DNA from: Henricia sp. BOLD:AAB3569 | Lineage: Eukaryota > Echinodermata > Asteroidea > Spinulosida > Echinasteridae | Assembly (NCBI GenBank): GCA_037783545.1 | Contig: JBBELK010000003.1 | Span: 2,790,001-2,854,000, forward strand | Reading direction: 5' to 3' | DNA length: 64,000 nt | Position numbers and translations under genes: made by a program | In this document: positions 35,079 through 47,200 of the stretch, piece by piece | Position numbering within the stretch: position 1 is the first letter of the stretch | Layout of the letters: the number at the start of each line of letters is the position of its first letter | Notes under the pieces: model-generated | What the model saw: the letters and a program-made list of their open reading frames with translations, nothing else | Database searches by the model: none | Told to the model about the DNA's origin: nothing

Positions 35079-38000
35079 ATGGCTGCCCCACCGAAGCCGT
35101 GGGAGAGAGGAGGCGGACAAAATCGGGAACCGTTTTTCGTCTCGGCGGACACTGGGTAACATATTTATTACTTGTCACAATTGACGGATAGTTTTTGCCA
35201 CTAAACTGTGTCTTTGTGAAACTGTATTTTGTTTTAGATTCGCAAATTTTCCACACAAATTCCATTTGTTTCCCCCATATGTGTGTACGCCTCCGCCCTC
35301 ACTTACCCCCAGCCCCACCCCTAAGGTGGGAGGGTTTATTTTATCACGAGTCATGAAAATACAGAGCGAGCCGAAGGCGAGTTCGGTATTTTCATGACGA
35401 GTGCGGTATATTCTCATATCACCCGAAAAGATATCCAATATTATTATTGTTAGCCTATCTAAAATTAAAGGCACAGGCTTGTCAGCAATGCGCGCGTGCC
35501 AAATTCGTGCCGTGAAATACGCAGCTCCATGCCTTTGCTACATGGAGCTGCATATTTCGTGGTACGAAATTGGCACGCGCGCATTGCTGACGAGCCTGTG
35601 CCTTTAAGCTATGTTTTGAAAGATTTCCGCGAGATTGTGTGTGTTTGGTGTTGAAAACTTGTTTACAACTGCATGTACTTTTGTTATTGGTTTACGTTTT
35701 TTTTGTTACTGTACTCATGTGCTCATTCACTCGATGCACGACGCATGCGTACGCATGTGCTTGGGTGCGCCCAATGTGCACGCGCATCAGATTAGGGCTC
35801 TGTGCTTGACAGTATCAGAAACGCAAGGTATCCACAAAAGCTTCATTTTATATAATAATTCCGTTTACTGGTCGCCACTTATTTTCCTTATAATGACTTA
35901 ATAACCACCAAAACGTGTAAATATTAAATTAAAGGGAACTGATTTTTTTTTCACCAATTTCCAATGGAGACCAGTAAACGCAATTCATACCGAAACGAAA
36001 AATTTTGCTGGACAAAAAATGAAGATTTTGACATGTTGGAAAAAGGTTTTGTACATAAGTCATGATTGAGCCGGCCTTGGGTGATTTCCAATAGTCCTGT
36101 TCGGGGTTTTTTGCACACAATGGAATTAGCATATTCATGTATTTTTGGTACAGCGGACCTTTGACATACTATGGAGCAGTTCCTAATCCTATCGCTTATT
36201 GCGGAATGCCATCTCTAGCGGGAACCAATCTATAAATGTCAAAGGTCCGCTGTACCAATTTTTAATGATATGCTAATTCCATTGTGTTCGTAAAACCCCG
36301 AACAGGTCTATTCTTTCAATTTAATTAGTTGCTTAATATTTGCTGCTTGACATCTGTGTTATTTTATATTTCTGTAATCTAGGCGGACACCCATCAATCA
36401 ACATTCATCAACAACAAGTCTGCCTCTGTCAGGATCATCCACAGTGCCGTCAATCAACCGTGCCCCGCCCCCTTTACCGACACGCCAATCGCAGCAAGGT
36501 TCATTGTTCAATTCAAACAGATACGGTGGGTCAGGTTATGGCAACGGATACAGCGGATATGGTAGTGGTTTGGGCGGTTACGAAAGCGGCTATGGAAGCA
36601 GTTACGGAAGCGGTTACGGAAGCGGTTATGGCAGCGGTTACGGCAGCATGTATGGGGGAGGGGCGATGCACGGAGGTGGAATGTATGGCGGAGGAGGGGG
36701 TTACTTTGGACAGAGTCAGTTCGGATCTGGTACTGGATTCAACCAATTCTTGCAGCGCGCTGAAGAGAACAGCCGGCCTGCTTTTCAATCCATTGAAAGT
36801 ATCGTACAAGCTTTCAGTTCAGTTAGCATGATGCTGGAGTCAACTTTACAGACGGTTTATAACAGTTTCCGCGCCGTTTTGGGAGTGGCTGACCATTTCT
36901 CCCGGCTCAAAGTCCACCTAGCTCACATCTTCACGGCGCTGGCGCTCTTCAGAACACTACGCTACTTGTACCGGAGAATTCTAGTTTTCCTCGGTCTGCG
37001 CAACAGGGAATTTGCTGAGGAACTCTGGGAGAAAGCGCAAGGTGTTGAAGCGGGGTTGGGCGGAGAATTGGAGAAATTTAGCTCAAAGAAGAAACCTAAC
37101 GCTCCTTCGTGGCCGATCTTCATGTTCTTTGCTGTGGTCGTCGGTGGACCTTATATTATCTGGAAATTACTCTGCTCCACAGAAAATGAACAAGGTATTT
37201 GAATTTTTTCAAATACTGAAACCAAGGATTCCTTAAAAGTGCCCCTGGCACTAGACTGTAGCTTATAAGCTTGCCTGAATTAACCAGTGAAGAGAAGACG
37301 AAGAAATGCTCAAGAATTGTGTAAAGGAAACCCCTTACACAATTCTGTATAGGGGAAAACCCACGGAATCAAGCAAGGACTGAGAACCCAATCCACATAC
37401 TTACACCCCCCATATCCGTGGGGTGTTATGGCCGAGCGGTCTAGTGCGTCGAACTTAAGTTCCTGTGCTAGTACTAGAATGTAGGTTCGATTCCTGGCCG
37501 TGACGGGTTGTGGCACCTGTGCCCTTGAGCAAGGCACTCAACCACACTTGCTCCCATTCCTGTAATTGGCGGTCCCTCCGCTGTTGGATGTGGTAAATAA
37601 ATAAAAATAAATAAACAGTTGGTTGTCGAGTCTGTCACAAGTCCCGCACAAGTCTGTCACAAGTCCAGTAACAAGAAGCAAAGAATGAACACGCAAAGGA
37701 TGAACTCGGGGACTTGAGGACTTGTGATGGACCCAACTACAACCCCGCCCCCAAGGTTAATCCCTGTTTCATGTGATTTTGTTAGATCAACCAGGCTGGG
37801 CCAGCGGCGAAGACGATCACGTCGTGGCGAGATCAGAGTTTGATTTTGATGCGGAGGGAACCAACGAGTTGTCGTTTAAAGCCGGCGTGATGATGAATCT
37901 TGCTCCTAAAGGTGAGATGGTCTCCGCTCAGTGCATGCATAATGTAGCATCTTCGTGCATTTGTAGACATAAATAGGATTATCAACAAGCCACTGAGACC

Positions 38001-38739
38001 TGGGATCAATTTCACAAAAGTTAAGACGAGTTTAATGCGTCCTAATTTCCCATACAAACCTCCCAAGATAAGAAGAGTGACCCTTCCTAAGATGCGTCTT
38101 AGCGCATTGTGAAATCGGTCCCTGGTGAAACATGTGCATTGAGTGTCTGTCAAGGTTTTTTCTTCGAAGTGTCCGTAAAAAACAATGCAGAGAGTCGGAA
38201 GCTTGATGCAACCAGGCCATCGTGGTATCCCACAGCTTCATTTCATCTTCATGAATGGTTACTTAATGTGAATGGGGTCAAATGTCTTATTTTTGTACTC
38301 AACAGAACTACAACCTAAGGTGAGGGGATGGGTTCTTGCCAGCGTAAACGGCCAGACCACTGGTGTAGTCCCAGCCAATTACATCAAAATCCTAGGAAGA
38401 AGGCGTGGCCAGAAGAGAAACATGGACGAAACTAAAGAACTCGCTTCAAAACAAGAGAACGTGGCCGACACGACTCTGCAAGCGAGTGGGAGCCAAAACG
38501 GCGTGTCATCGCTCGAAGCGACTCGCAGCGAAACAAATCTAGAGGCATTTGACAAATCTTTTGCAGAAGTACCCGACACAAGTAGACCGACAGAGGGCGG
38601 TATGCAGGCCAGCTTGGATAGCCAATGGGCTGAATGGGAAAAGGAAGACACATCAGTGGAGTTAGGAAGCATGAACGAACAAATGGTTGAGAGCGACAAA
38701 GCGGACGAGATCAGTAACGCAAATGATCAGAAATCTTAA
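35079..38739 (+). CDS. PEX13: Peroxisomal membrane protein PEX13 (peroxin-13), 4 exons, 482 aa
   Basis: Exons: 35079-35155, 36383-37194, 37786-37911, 38306-38739 (stop TAA). Junction phases close exactly, giving 1449 bp. The N-terminus MAAPPKPWE matches the family. Residues about 72-135 are a Tyr/Gly-rich repeat (GYGSGYGS units). Next come the conserved block QRAEENSRPAFQSIESI and a helical region with FRTLRYLYRR, and then a membrane-like segment SWPIFMFFAVVVGGPYIIWK near residues 269-290. A C-terminal SH3 domain begins at about residue 305 (exons 3-4, with WASGEDDHVVAR, VRGWVLAS and TGVVPANYIKIL). It ends with an acidic, low-complexity tail of about 100 residues. PEX13 is a core part of the peroxisomal matrix-protein import pore and docks PEX5 and PEX14. 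Human PEX13 is 403 aa; the extra length is in the YG region and tail. It lies head-to-head with NRBP1 (5.7 kb apart) and tail-to-tail with TRAPPC12. Confidence 0.96.
35465..35607. mobile_element. GGCTCGTCAGC foldback MITE, copy 4
   Basis: Full-length palindrome starting TTAAAGGCACAGGCTTGTC and ending GACGAGCCTGTGCCTTTAA, 310 bp after the end of PEX13 exon 1, inside intron 1. Confidence 0.85.
35859..35995. mobile_element. MITE, TTCCGTTTACTGGTCGCCA family, copy 1
   Basis: AATTCCGTTTACTGGTCGCC on the left, GACCAGTAAACGCAATTCAT on the right; also CCTTATAATGACTTAATAAC inside. Copies at 46112-46252 and 50788-50905. PEX13 intron 1. Confidence 0.7.
36088..36308. mobile_element. Foldback MITE, GTCCTGTTCGGGGTTTT
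   Basis: CCTGTTCGGGGTTTTTTGCA with AAAACCCCGAACAGG, ATGGAATTAGCATATTCATG with TATGCTAATTCCATTGTG, and GTACAGCGGACCTTTGACAT with ATGTCAAAGGTCCGCTGTAC. It ends 75 bp before PEX13 exon 2. Confidence 0.75.
37310..37408 (-). repeat. SINE A body fragment
   Basis: Reverse complement reads GTATGTGGATTGGGTTCTCA then CGTGGGTTTTCCCCT, the post-tRNA body of the SINE at 29950. The tRNA head is missing. Confidence 0.6.
37420..37618 (+). repeat. tRNA-Leu-derived SINE (SINE B), copy 2
   Basis: Intact copy: class II tRNA-like head GGTGTTATGGCCGAGCGGTC with TAA in the anticodon place, B-box GGTTCGATTCC, body with CCCTTGAGCAAGGCACTCAA, and a short-repeat tail of AAATAAATAAAAATAAATAA. PEX13 intron 2. A minus-strand piece of SINE A (37310-37408) abuts it. 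Confidence 0.8.
37618..37748. mobile_element. MITE, GTAGTCGAGTCCATCACAAG family, copy 1
   Basis: TTGTCGAGTCTGTCACAAGT and ACTTGTGATGGACCCAACTACAA-like ends, CAGTAACAAGAAGCAAAG inside. Right after SINE B in PEX13 intron 2. Confidence 0.65.
37997..38125. mobile_element. MITE, GGGATTGATTTCACAAA family, copy 3
   Basis: CCTGGGATCAATTTCACAAA on the left, TTGTGAAATCGGTCCCTGG on the right. PEX13 intron 3. Best-preserved ends of the three. Confidence 0.7.
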
Positions 38740-38958
38740 CTACAATGGAGTAAAAGACATTTGAACTATAATGTACAGATAATTTATAAAGGACTTAATT
38801 TGGAACAATGGAAAATGTGAACCTGTTATCAGTAATGCAATGAACAGATATGGTGACTATCATAATAATAATATTTATGGCTTTAAATGTCTTAAAATTA
38901 ACTGGAGCCAAATCCCCATACCCAGCATATGTGACAAAGGGACTCCTCCTTACTGTCC

Positions 38959-39098
38959 CTATAGATCGTATCGAATAGCCGCCATTTCGTGGGGCAGTTT
39001 CTTGAGGACATGCATGGTTGCACATTGTGCTTCAATTGTTGAACGGTTTAAGTAACAAAGGTGCCCCACGATATTTTGGCTATTCGATACGGTCTATA
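38959..39098. mobile_element. MITE of the CTATAGACCGT family, intact copy
   Basis: CTATAGATCGTATCGAATAG and CTATTCGATACGGTCTATA ends; the GTGGGGCAG and GTGCCCCAC arms also pair. 140 bp, 220 bp beyond the PEX13 stop. Confidence 0.75.
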
Positions 39099-39099
39099 C

Positions 39100-40275
39100 C
39101 ACAACACGCTCCTTTCGTTAACGCACCGACCCCCTCCAAAACTTGAATATGTTTCAGACAATGGGGGAACAATGGAAATACCCTCTGCTGCATATACAAA
39201 TCCACTAGACAACAAAGCATTAGGCTATAAACAGAAGAACTATGTTTAGCATTGGCGTGTGCGTCAATTTTGTTTTACTTAGACATGCACCGTCTGTTGG
39301 CTTCATGTCAACTGGACTTTATTGCTTAGAATCCACTTAATGGGAAACAAAAAAAAGCGTCACCGCATCATTTTGGGAGACTTCAACGTACGCTAAACAT
39401 AGTTATTTATGGACTTAGCAGTTCAATCATAGGTTTGAAAATTCAAAGTGAATTCTGTGAGCCGTTTTTTGCATATATACATAAAACTGCCTTTGTGATT
39501 TACTTTATCCGACACTTCCACATGTAACTTAACAAGAAGTCTCAAGTATCATCATAGCTTTATTATTAGATGCAAATGTGCACAAGTTATTGTTAAATAA
39601 CATTTTGCGATATTAACATTTCTGACTTCCTATATTTACGCAATGTATATGGAACAAAGACCAGCATTTTGTACAAGTTAAATCCATATAAACACGTAGA
39701 AGTTTTTTTTTTGTATCGTAAAAACTAAGCAAGTTTAATACAAAGTTAAGCCACTCCATGATTCATGCAAGAGTAGGCTTAATTTTGTCAATTCGTGACC
39801 CAAGGTGTCTGGATTTTTTTGATGCCTTCTTTATATACATCGTAATTAGTGTCAAAATGGGAAATATATGGAATACTAGTATCAGTTAGGGATGGGACTT
39901 CTAAACGTTTTATCGAAACCCAATTTTAAAGAATTTACAATCATGGTTTTTAGAGGGTTATTTGTAATGACTTCGTGAAACCAAAGTCAATTTATATGGG
40001 GTCGTAGTAAAATTCTGACCAGATAAGGGTTCAATGATTATTTTGGAGGCCTAAGGGTATTGAGAACATTGCACATGTATTTATAAACACCAGCAACAAT
40101 CTTTGATGTTAACCGGCACTTGAAAGAATTGCAAACCGGTTTCTCAATTAACCGTAAATTCCATCCCTACTATCGGTGATTGAAAAAGACTTACGAGTTT
40201 AAACAAATACAATGAAGTTGTGAAACGAAATTTCTTCATATACAGAACTGCTATTTTAGTCTAGACACATTAGTT
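39100..40275. other. Spacer after PEX13, no gene recognised
   Basis: AT-rich DNA with no long conserved frame, no tRNA head and no clear foldback. Confidence 0.4.
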
Positions 40276-40416
40276 TTAAAGGCACAGGCTCGTCAGCAAT
40301 GCGCGTGCGCCAAATTCGTGGCACGAATTACGCAGCTCCATAGAAAATGCATGGAACTGCGTATTTCGTGGCACGAATTTGGCGCGCGCGCATTGCTGAC
40401 GAGCCTGTGCCTTTAA
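40276..40416. mobile_element. GGCTCGTCAGC foldback MITE, copy 5
   Basis: Full-length palindrome in the PEX13/TRAPPC12 convergent spacer; the centre is CTCCATAGAAAATGCATGG. The arms are almost identical, which suggests a recent insertion or arm conversion. Confidence 0.85.
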
Positions 40417-40629
40417 TAGGTACCTTTTGTACATGAGAATTTGTTGAATAAGTGAGTAAAACAGACATGAAGAAAATTGATTTTTTTTGTTTTGTTCTCT
40501 ACCAGCCTTGGGTGATAACCTCCTGGCATTTCTCTGCAATGTTCTTAGATCCATATTAGGGGCAGGTTTTTAATTTACATGCGACAATAGATATACATGA
40601 CGCACAGTGACAATGCAATAGCTCTTAAA

Positions 40630-40957
40630 AGAGCGTGACCAGATTTTTTTCAAAAATGGATTTCGTTCTAACAAACTATAAAATACCTCACCAAAATACT
40701 ATCCATGGGAGGAAAACAGGAAATTTGCATTCCCAGTTTGGGCATGGAAGCAAAAAGGTTGGTGTAATTTAATCACTACATTGCTTTATGCAACTGGATA
40801 AATTATTTTACAAAACAGAGGTTTTCGACGATATCCTTAAAAATATACAGATCGAGAGCTGAGCCCGAAATTTCAGGATGGTAATATGGTGTCAAAATCT
40901 CAACACCCATGGGAAAAATTGGAAACTCAAAAATGTGATCTGGACACGCTCCTTCAA
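40630..40957. mobile_element. MITE of the AGGAGCGTG family, copy 2
   Basis: AAGAGCGTGACCAGATTTTT on the left and GTGATCTGGACACGCTCCTT on the right; interior AAAATACCTCACCAAAATACT and GGTTGGTGTAATTTAATCACT. Convergent spacer. Confidence 0.7.
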
Positions 40958-41009
40958 GATGGCCGCCGTGCATAGTTTTTATAGAATCAGCTATCAAATG
41001 TTAATACCT

Positions 41010-41217
41010 GGAGCCAATTTCATAAAGCTGTTTAGCAGAAAAATGTGCTTAATCAAAAATGTGTGTGCTTTATAAAAGTGTGTTAATAGTCGAAATTGCA
41101 TGTCAACTTGTGTATTTCACAAGAATATATGCTATTCTTTCTAAAAACACAAGTTGACATGACTATATTTTTATAAAGCAAATTTTTCTATTAAACAGCT
41201 TTATGAAATTGGCCCCT
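41010..41217. mobile_element. MITE, CATAAAGCTGTTTA family, copy 2
   Basis: GAGCCAATTTCATAAAGCTG on the left, CAGCTTTATGAAATTGGCCC on the right; interior arms with CATGTCAACTTGTGT and ACACAAGTTGACATG. It lies 70 bp beyond the TRAPPC12 stop codon, so may be in the 3' UTR. Confidence 0.7.
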
Positions 41218-41289
41218 AGTATTGGCAATATTGGAGTATTGATTATCGGCCAATAAGGATCAATACTTGCTTAATTGATAATTTATCCT

Positions 41290-44200
41290 TCATAACATTT
41301 TAAGACAACCGACGTTAAACCCGTCCCCTTTGTGTTGACTGACCAATGAGAGCAAGGATTGCTTCTTGTTCCCGCTTCGCGACGATTCCAACTCGTACAG
41401 CGTGCACAGGTTGAACAGCAGGCTCTCCTCTAAGTACTTGGTGGGGTCGCTGTGAACGAGGCCTTCCAACAGGGCGAGGGCGTCCTTCAACTTGCCCATG
41501 TACAGCAGGCAGACGCACTGGTTATTAACAGCCTGTAAGAGCCAGAGTAAGAGGTTTAATTGCGCAGCGGGAATATAGCAAGTTTACAGTTACAGGCCAC
41601 CATAGTCTTTGTGCAAGACGTTCTAACTTGGCTCTGTTCATGTACGTATGCGTGTGCGACAGCTCACTGTCACTGGAAACTCGTCTATTTTTCAGCGCTG
41701 CACTGCGACAGAACGTTTTTGGACATTACTTATGAGTCATGCGAGACCAAGGATTTTTATCGACAGTGATTTGAAAATTACACAGGCTTATTCAAACAAA
41801 GGTCAATCTGGAAACGCAAAACTAACTACATTTCTTCACGAATAATGATCATAAGACAGACTATGGTGCATGGTATACGTAGGTGTGCGTAAAATGTGTT
41901 CGGTATTTTTCGGGCAGTTCATACAAGTATCTAAAGTCGTTCTAACAGTCTCAGTAAAATAGACAAGTTCACAGTCCCTATGGTAAAATGTCGCTTGCAC
42001 GTACATACATGAATGGAACTAAGTTAAACGTCTTTTACAAAGACTAAGGCCAATGGCCTTATGCCCTGTCGAGTTGGCCCTGATGTCTCTTCAAAATATA
42101 CACTTTGAGACCAACTTGGTTAGCATGCCCTATCCCAGGCCTTGACATTAACTAAGGCCACTGGCCTCCTGCCCTGCTGAGTTGGCCCCTATGCCCCTCT
42201 AAGATATACACCTTCCGAGGCCAATTTGGCCAGCATGCCCTATATCCTCTTAAATTTCCTGTATACACTAATAACCATTACACATTTGGCCATGGTGCCC
42301 CTTGAAATTCAGAAGCCCGAGTGTTGTACTCACGGTGAAGTTTCCAGGGTCGACTTCTAGCAGAGCATCTAGTGACTTTCTGGCCTCAGCGTACTGATTT
42401 TGGGCCATGTACAAGAATCCCCTGTAGACATTAAACAAAAATACATTGAATTTTTCAGTTGTCATTTCTGAATTTTGTCAAGTTATGAAAGGTGGTTTTT
42501 GGGCGAAGTGGTGTTTGGGCGTAGTGGCTTTTGGGCGAAGTGGTTCAGGCCGAAGTGGTCCAGGGCGAAGTGGTTTTGGGGCGAAGTGAATTTTCGTCTC
42601 ACATTAATTATTTTACTCATTTCTCAAAGAATATAGCACTTCAGACAAAACCATTTCAGGGGAGGTTTTCTACCGTCATCATGTTTATATTGTGTACGTT
42701 ATGTGTAAATCTGTGAACATTTCTGATTTTTGAGATACCAATCATGTGTTCTACCTTTAAACTGTGTAGCCTGTTCCCAATAAAACAGCGTGAATCATCT
42801 TTTGATTATTTAATTTAAAAAAAACACTTACTGGTTCATAAGCAACGTCGCTTGTGATTTCACGTCGTTGTTGCCACGATAACTTTCCTCAACTCTTGTG
42901 AAGACCCTCTGGGCAGCTTTCAGATCCCCTAACTGTCGATATAAATTCAAAACAATTGCAAAAGTCTGAAGATTGGATGTTTCTAAATTAAAACTTGAGC
43001 TACATGTAAGTCTAGCCACACACTGCCAAAATGTTGATGCATTGCAAAAACAATATTGCAAGAACTGCAACTGCATAGAGAAGTGAAGTGTATGTCGGTT
43101 TCATGAAAATAGCTTTGTACATAAAATGAGCATGTTCAGAAAAATAGATTTTGTTCTAACCTAGAACAGTCATATAAAATACCTCCCCAAAATACTATCC
43201 ATGGGAAGAAAACAGGAAATTTACAATCTCCAATTTGGATGTGGAAGCAAAAAGGTTGGTGTAATCACTGCACTGCTTTATGGAACGGATAAATTAGTTT
43301 ACAAAACATTTATGTTTTTTTTTACAATATCCTTAAAAATAAACTCCTAAAAAAAAGTTCGGAAAGTCAAGTTTGACTGACGATTTATCTCTTGTTGCAA
43401 AATCATTTTCCTTTAATTTTATATCATTGGAAAGCACTGTTATTCCTCTTTACGATGATGTGTCATTTGTTATTATTAGGCAATTGGGGGATGTGCAGCA
43501 CAGCTGAATACGGGGGCGGGTGTAAAGTGAAATGTCACAAAATGCATTGCTATTGTCAAAAAGTACATTGACACATTCCCATCCTCCAAGCAAAAGGGGA
43601 ATGCACTGCATGACAATAGCAGTGAATTTTGTGACATTTCCCTTTCCACCCACCCCTGTATTCCGCTATACTGCACATCCCCCAATTGATTAATCATAAC
43701 AAATGACACATCACTGTGAAGAGGAAAAATGGGGCTTTCCAATGATGCCAAATTTAGGGAAATGATTTAGTAACAAGAGAGAAATCGTCAGTCAAACTTG
43801 ACTTTCTGAACTTTTTTGAGGAGTTCATATGGATTGAGAACACAATTTCAGACAAACGATATGGTATCAAAATCTCAACACCCATGGGAAAAATGGGTGG
43901 GTCAAAAATGTAATGTGGACACGCTCGTTTAAGACTGAAACTTCCATTAAATACAGAACTTAATTGGACTCTATCCAAGATTAGATTTCACAGTTCAGTC
44001 TAGCAATTTTCCTTGTCTTTAATTTTTATTTCTTCAAATTTCTTCAGTGACTGTACAAAAATCAAGATGTCATGAAAACGTGAAACATCTACGGAATGAG
44101 ACCACAAACCTGCAGGAAAATGCGTCCAATACCAGACAGCAAGCCAGACGCATTGCTAGAATCCTTTTTGAGCAGCGTTTCATAAACCAAAACAGCCTGG

Positions 44201-47200
44201 TTGAAATCCTGAAAGCACAAATAGATAAAATAATATATAATATTCGTGTTTTTAAATGCATAACATTTTTGTCGTGTTCCTGTACATTAAAACAATTTTT
44301 TCTTAATATTAAGTTTTTATTTAACTATATCTCATTCAACATTTGGAAACGGAATATCCAAAATTAAATGGTAAAAAAATCGACTCTCCATTCAACCTGA
44401 AGTGAAATTTACATAAATGTGTGTTAAGCTATGAATGCAGTTTACAAAAGCAGACTTGATCTGAAATGTTTTAGCTAGTTCATCTATTGACCCCTTGCAT
44501 ACAGTTGAAGTCAGAAGTATAAATACATGTACACCACAACCATCATCACTAAAAATGGTAAACAGGACTACCCGAACCATTGCAAGGTGTACAAGCTACA
44601 GTTGAAATCCGAAGTATAAATACATGTACACCACTACCATCATCACCCAAAATGGTAAACAGGACTATCTGAACCATTGCAAGGTGTACAAGCTACAGTT
44701 GAAGTCAGAAGTATAAATACATGTACACCACTACCATCATCACCAAAAATGGTAAACAGGACTACCCGTACCATTGCAAGGTGTACAAGCTACAGTTGAA
44801 ATCCGAAGTATAAATACATGTACACCACTACCATCATCACCCAAAATGGTAAACAGGACTACCAGAACCATTGCAAGGTGTACAAGCTACAGTTGCAGTC
44901 GGAAGTATAAATACATGTACACCACTACCATCATCACCCAAAATGGTAAACAGGACTACCCGTACCATTGCAAGGTGTACAAGCTACAGTTGAAGTCAGA
45001 AGTTTACATACATGTACACCACTACCATCATCACCCAAAATGGTAAACAGGACTACCTGAACCATTGCAAGGTGTACAAGCTACAGTTGAAGTCCGAAGT
45101 ATAAATACATGTACACCACTACCATCATCACCCAAAATGGTAAACAGGACTACCCGAACCATTGCAAGGTGTACAAGCTACAGTTGAAATCCGAAGTATA
45201 AATACATGTACACCCAAAATGGTAAACAGGACTACCTGAACCATTGCAAGGTGTACAAGCTATGTTTTAAGTACTGCATGCACGAGAGGAAATCCACAAA
45301 ATCAAGACTTTAGTAAAAACTGTTACAAAAATGGTGTAAGCACACTTATTTTAACACGTGGTTGCATAGTTGCATTTATACTTCTGACTTCAACTGTACA
45401 TCATTTGGGGGTCAAATTATGACGCGTCGATGTTGACTCCATGTGCATGCGCATTGTAAGTGCCTCTGGAGGGCGTAACTCAGTTTATTTTAGTACAGCC
45501 ATACATATTACTATTAGAATTACTGTTCCATATCTATGAGTATAGCACGTTATTACGCGTGCTAGAGACACACACAACGCATACACACAATGCTTCAACC
45601 GTAGCAGCACTATCGTCTAACAAAATATAAAGTCGGCAAACGTCTCTGTGCTTGCCGAACCAGGGGCCAATTTCATAGAGGTGTTTAGGCACAAATATTT
45701 GCTTCAGCACAAAAAACTCTTGCTTAGTAGTGAACATTACCAGTGAAATCCTCATGCGATAGAAGTAGTGTATGACCAGTGTTAGAGGACTATTTCATTA
45801 CCATGACAATCTCATGAAATATTTGCTGGTAACCTAATTTTATCAAGCAAAGATTTTCATGCTTAAGAAATGTTTCATGCTTAAACAGCTCTATGAAATT
45901 GGCACCTGCTTCCAAAGATCAGAGACACAATAATCTTTTTGGAGGTTCCAGTTATTTTGGATGTCGTCTTACCTTCATTAAGAGCAAACAATTACCAATT
46001 GAGTACTGCACCCGGACTTCACGAGATTTCCACAGGTCGACTGATGCTGTACAAATTGGGTAAAGGAAAATATAAAGTCAGAGAAATGGGAAAGAGAAAT
46101 GGGAAAGACTTCCGTTTACTGGTCGCCATTTATTCTCCTTATAATGACTTAATAACCACCAAAACGTGTTAATATTTTAAAGTGATTTTTCTGCCTTGTT
46201 CCATAGACTTAACACACGGCGTCTCAGTGGCAACCAGTGAACGGAATTCATACCGAGAAATTTTGAAATACTTTTCCTTCTTCATTGTTGATGTAAATTA
46301 AACAAACAAAATTTTGTTTGTCAAATGCTAAAATAAATTACGGGAAACAGATAATAGATAAAAATCCATTGTTATTTGGATTAAAATTACCTTTTTGGTT
46401 TTCCTCCGTAAGCTCATTTTCTTTTCCATATTCACTCATTCCACTCTCCAAATTGAATAAAATCTAAAAAAAAAAAAAAACCATGAAAAACATTTTTTTG
46501 CATATAATTGGGATTCATAATTCATATACGAAACATCACACATTTATATACGTAATCATTTGCATAAATTGTGCATATTAACCATACCTGAGTAGTTACG
46601 TCCAGTATTAAATAGAGCCTGTCGAGTGCATCCTGGTATTTCCCCACATAAATTGGAAGTTCGGCGTGCAGAACATGGAACGAAAATGGCACCATAGTAC
46701 CTGTAAGACATGTAAGAACAGTAAAGTCCATTTTTGTTCCAAGTGTCTCCTGAATCAGTCCTACAGAGTGTTAACTGCTGGGTCTAAAGGTGTCCGACTA
46801 TTGATGTGTTCCAAGGTTTGGAACAATACGTAGCTGGTGCCTTTCCAATCAGCAGTTTGCTTTCTATAGAACCGATTCAGGGAACATGGTTGAACCACCC
46901 TTTTGTGTAAATAGGGTTTATTTTTAATGCTTATGCGACTTTCAGGGCGTGTTTGTTTCATGACAGATCCGAATCCAGATCCCGATCTGTTTTACCGCGC
47001 AGAAACAAACGAAACCGCTCTCATCTCGGATCTTAAATCACGTAAATTGCAATTTATTTATCAAATTTGTCAAATTTCTGTTCCAAATGTCTCCCACGAC
47101 ATTCGTCATAAATAAACAAGCATTCTAAATTTGTTTGTATCGTGTGTTGCCTCTGAAAACTGAAACGACACGGTTTTACTCACACAAAATCTCCACGATG

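Noticed and set aside
36340..36831. 163-codon frame overlapping PEX13 exon 2
   Set aside because: Out-of-frame shadow of the YG repeat; the PEX13 frame is supported by domain matches and splice phases.
44501..45265. CRISPR-like regular array
   Set aside because: The 97-bp units are contiguous with no unique spacers, and this is a eukaryotic intron.
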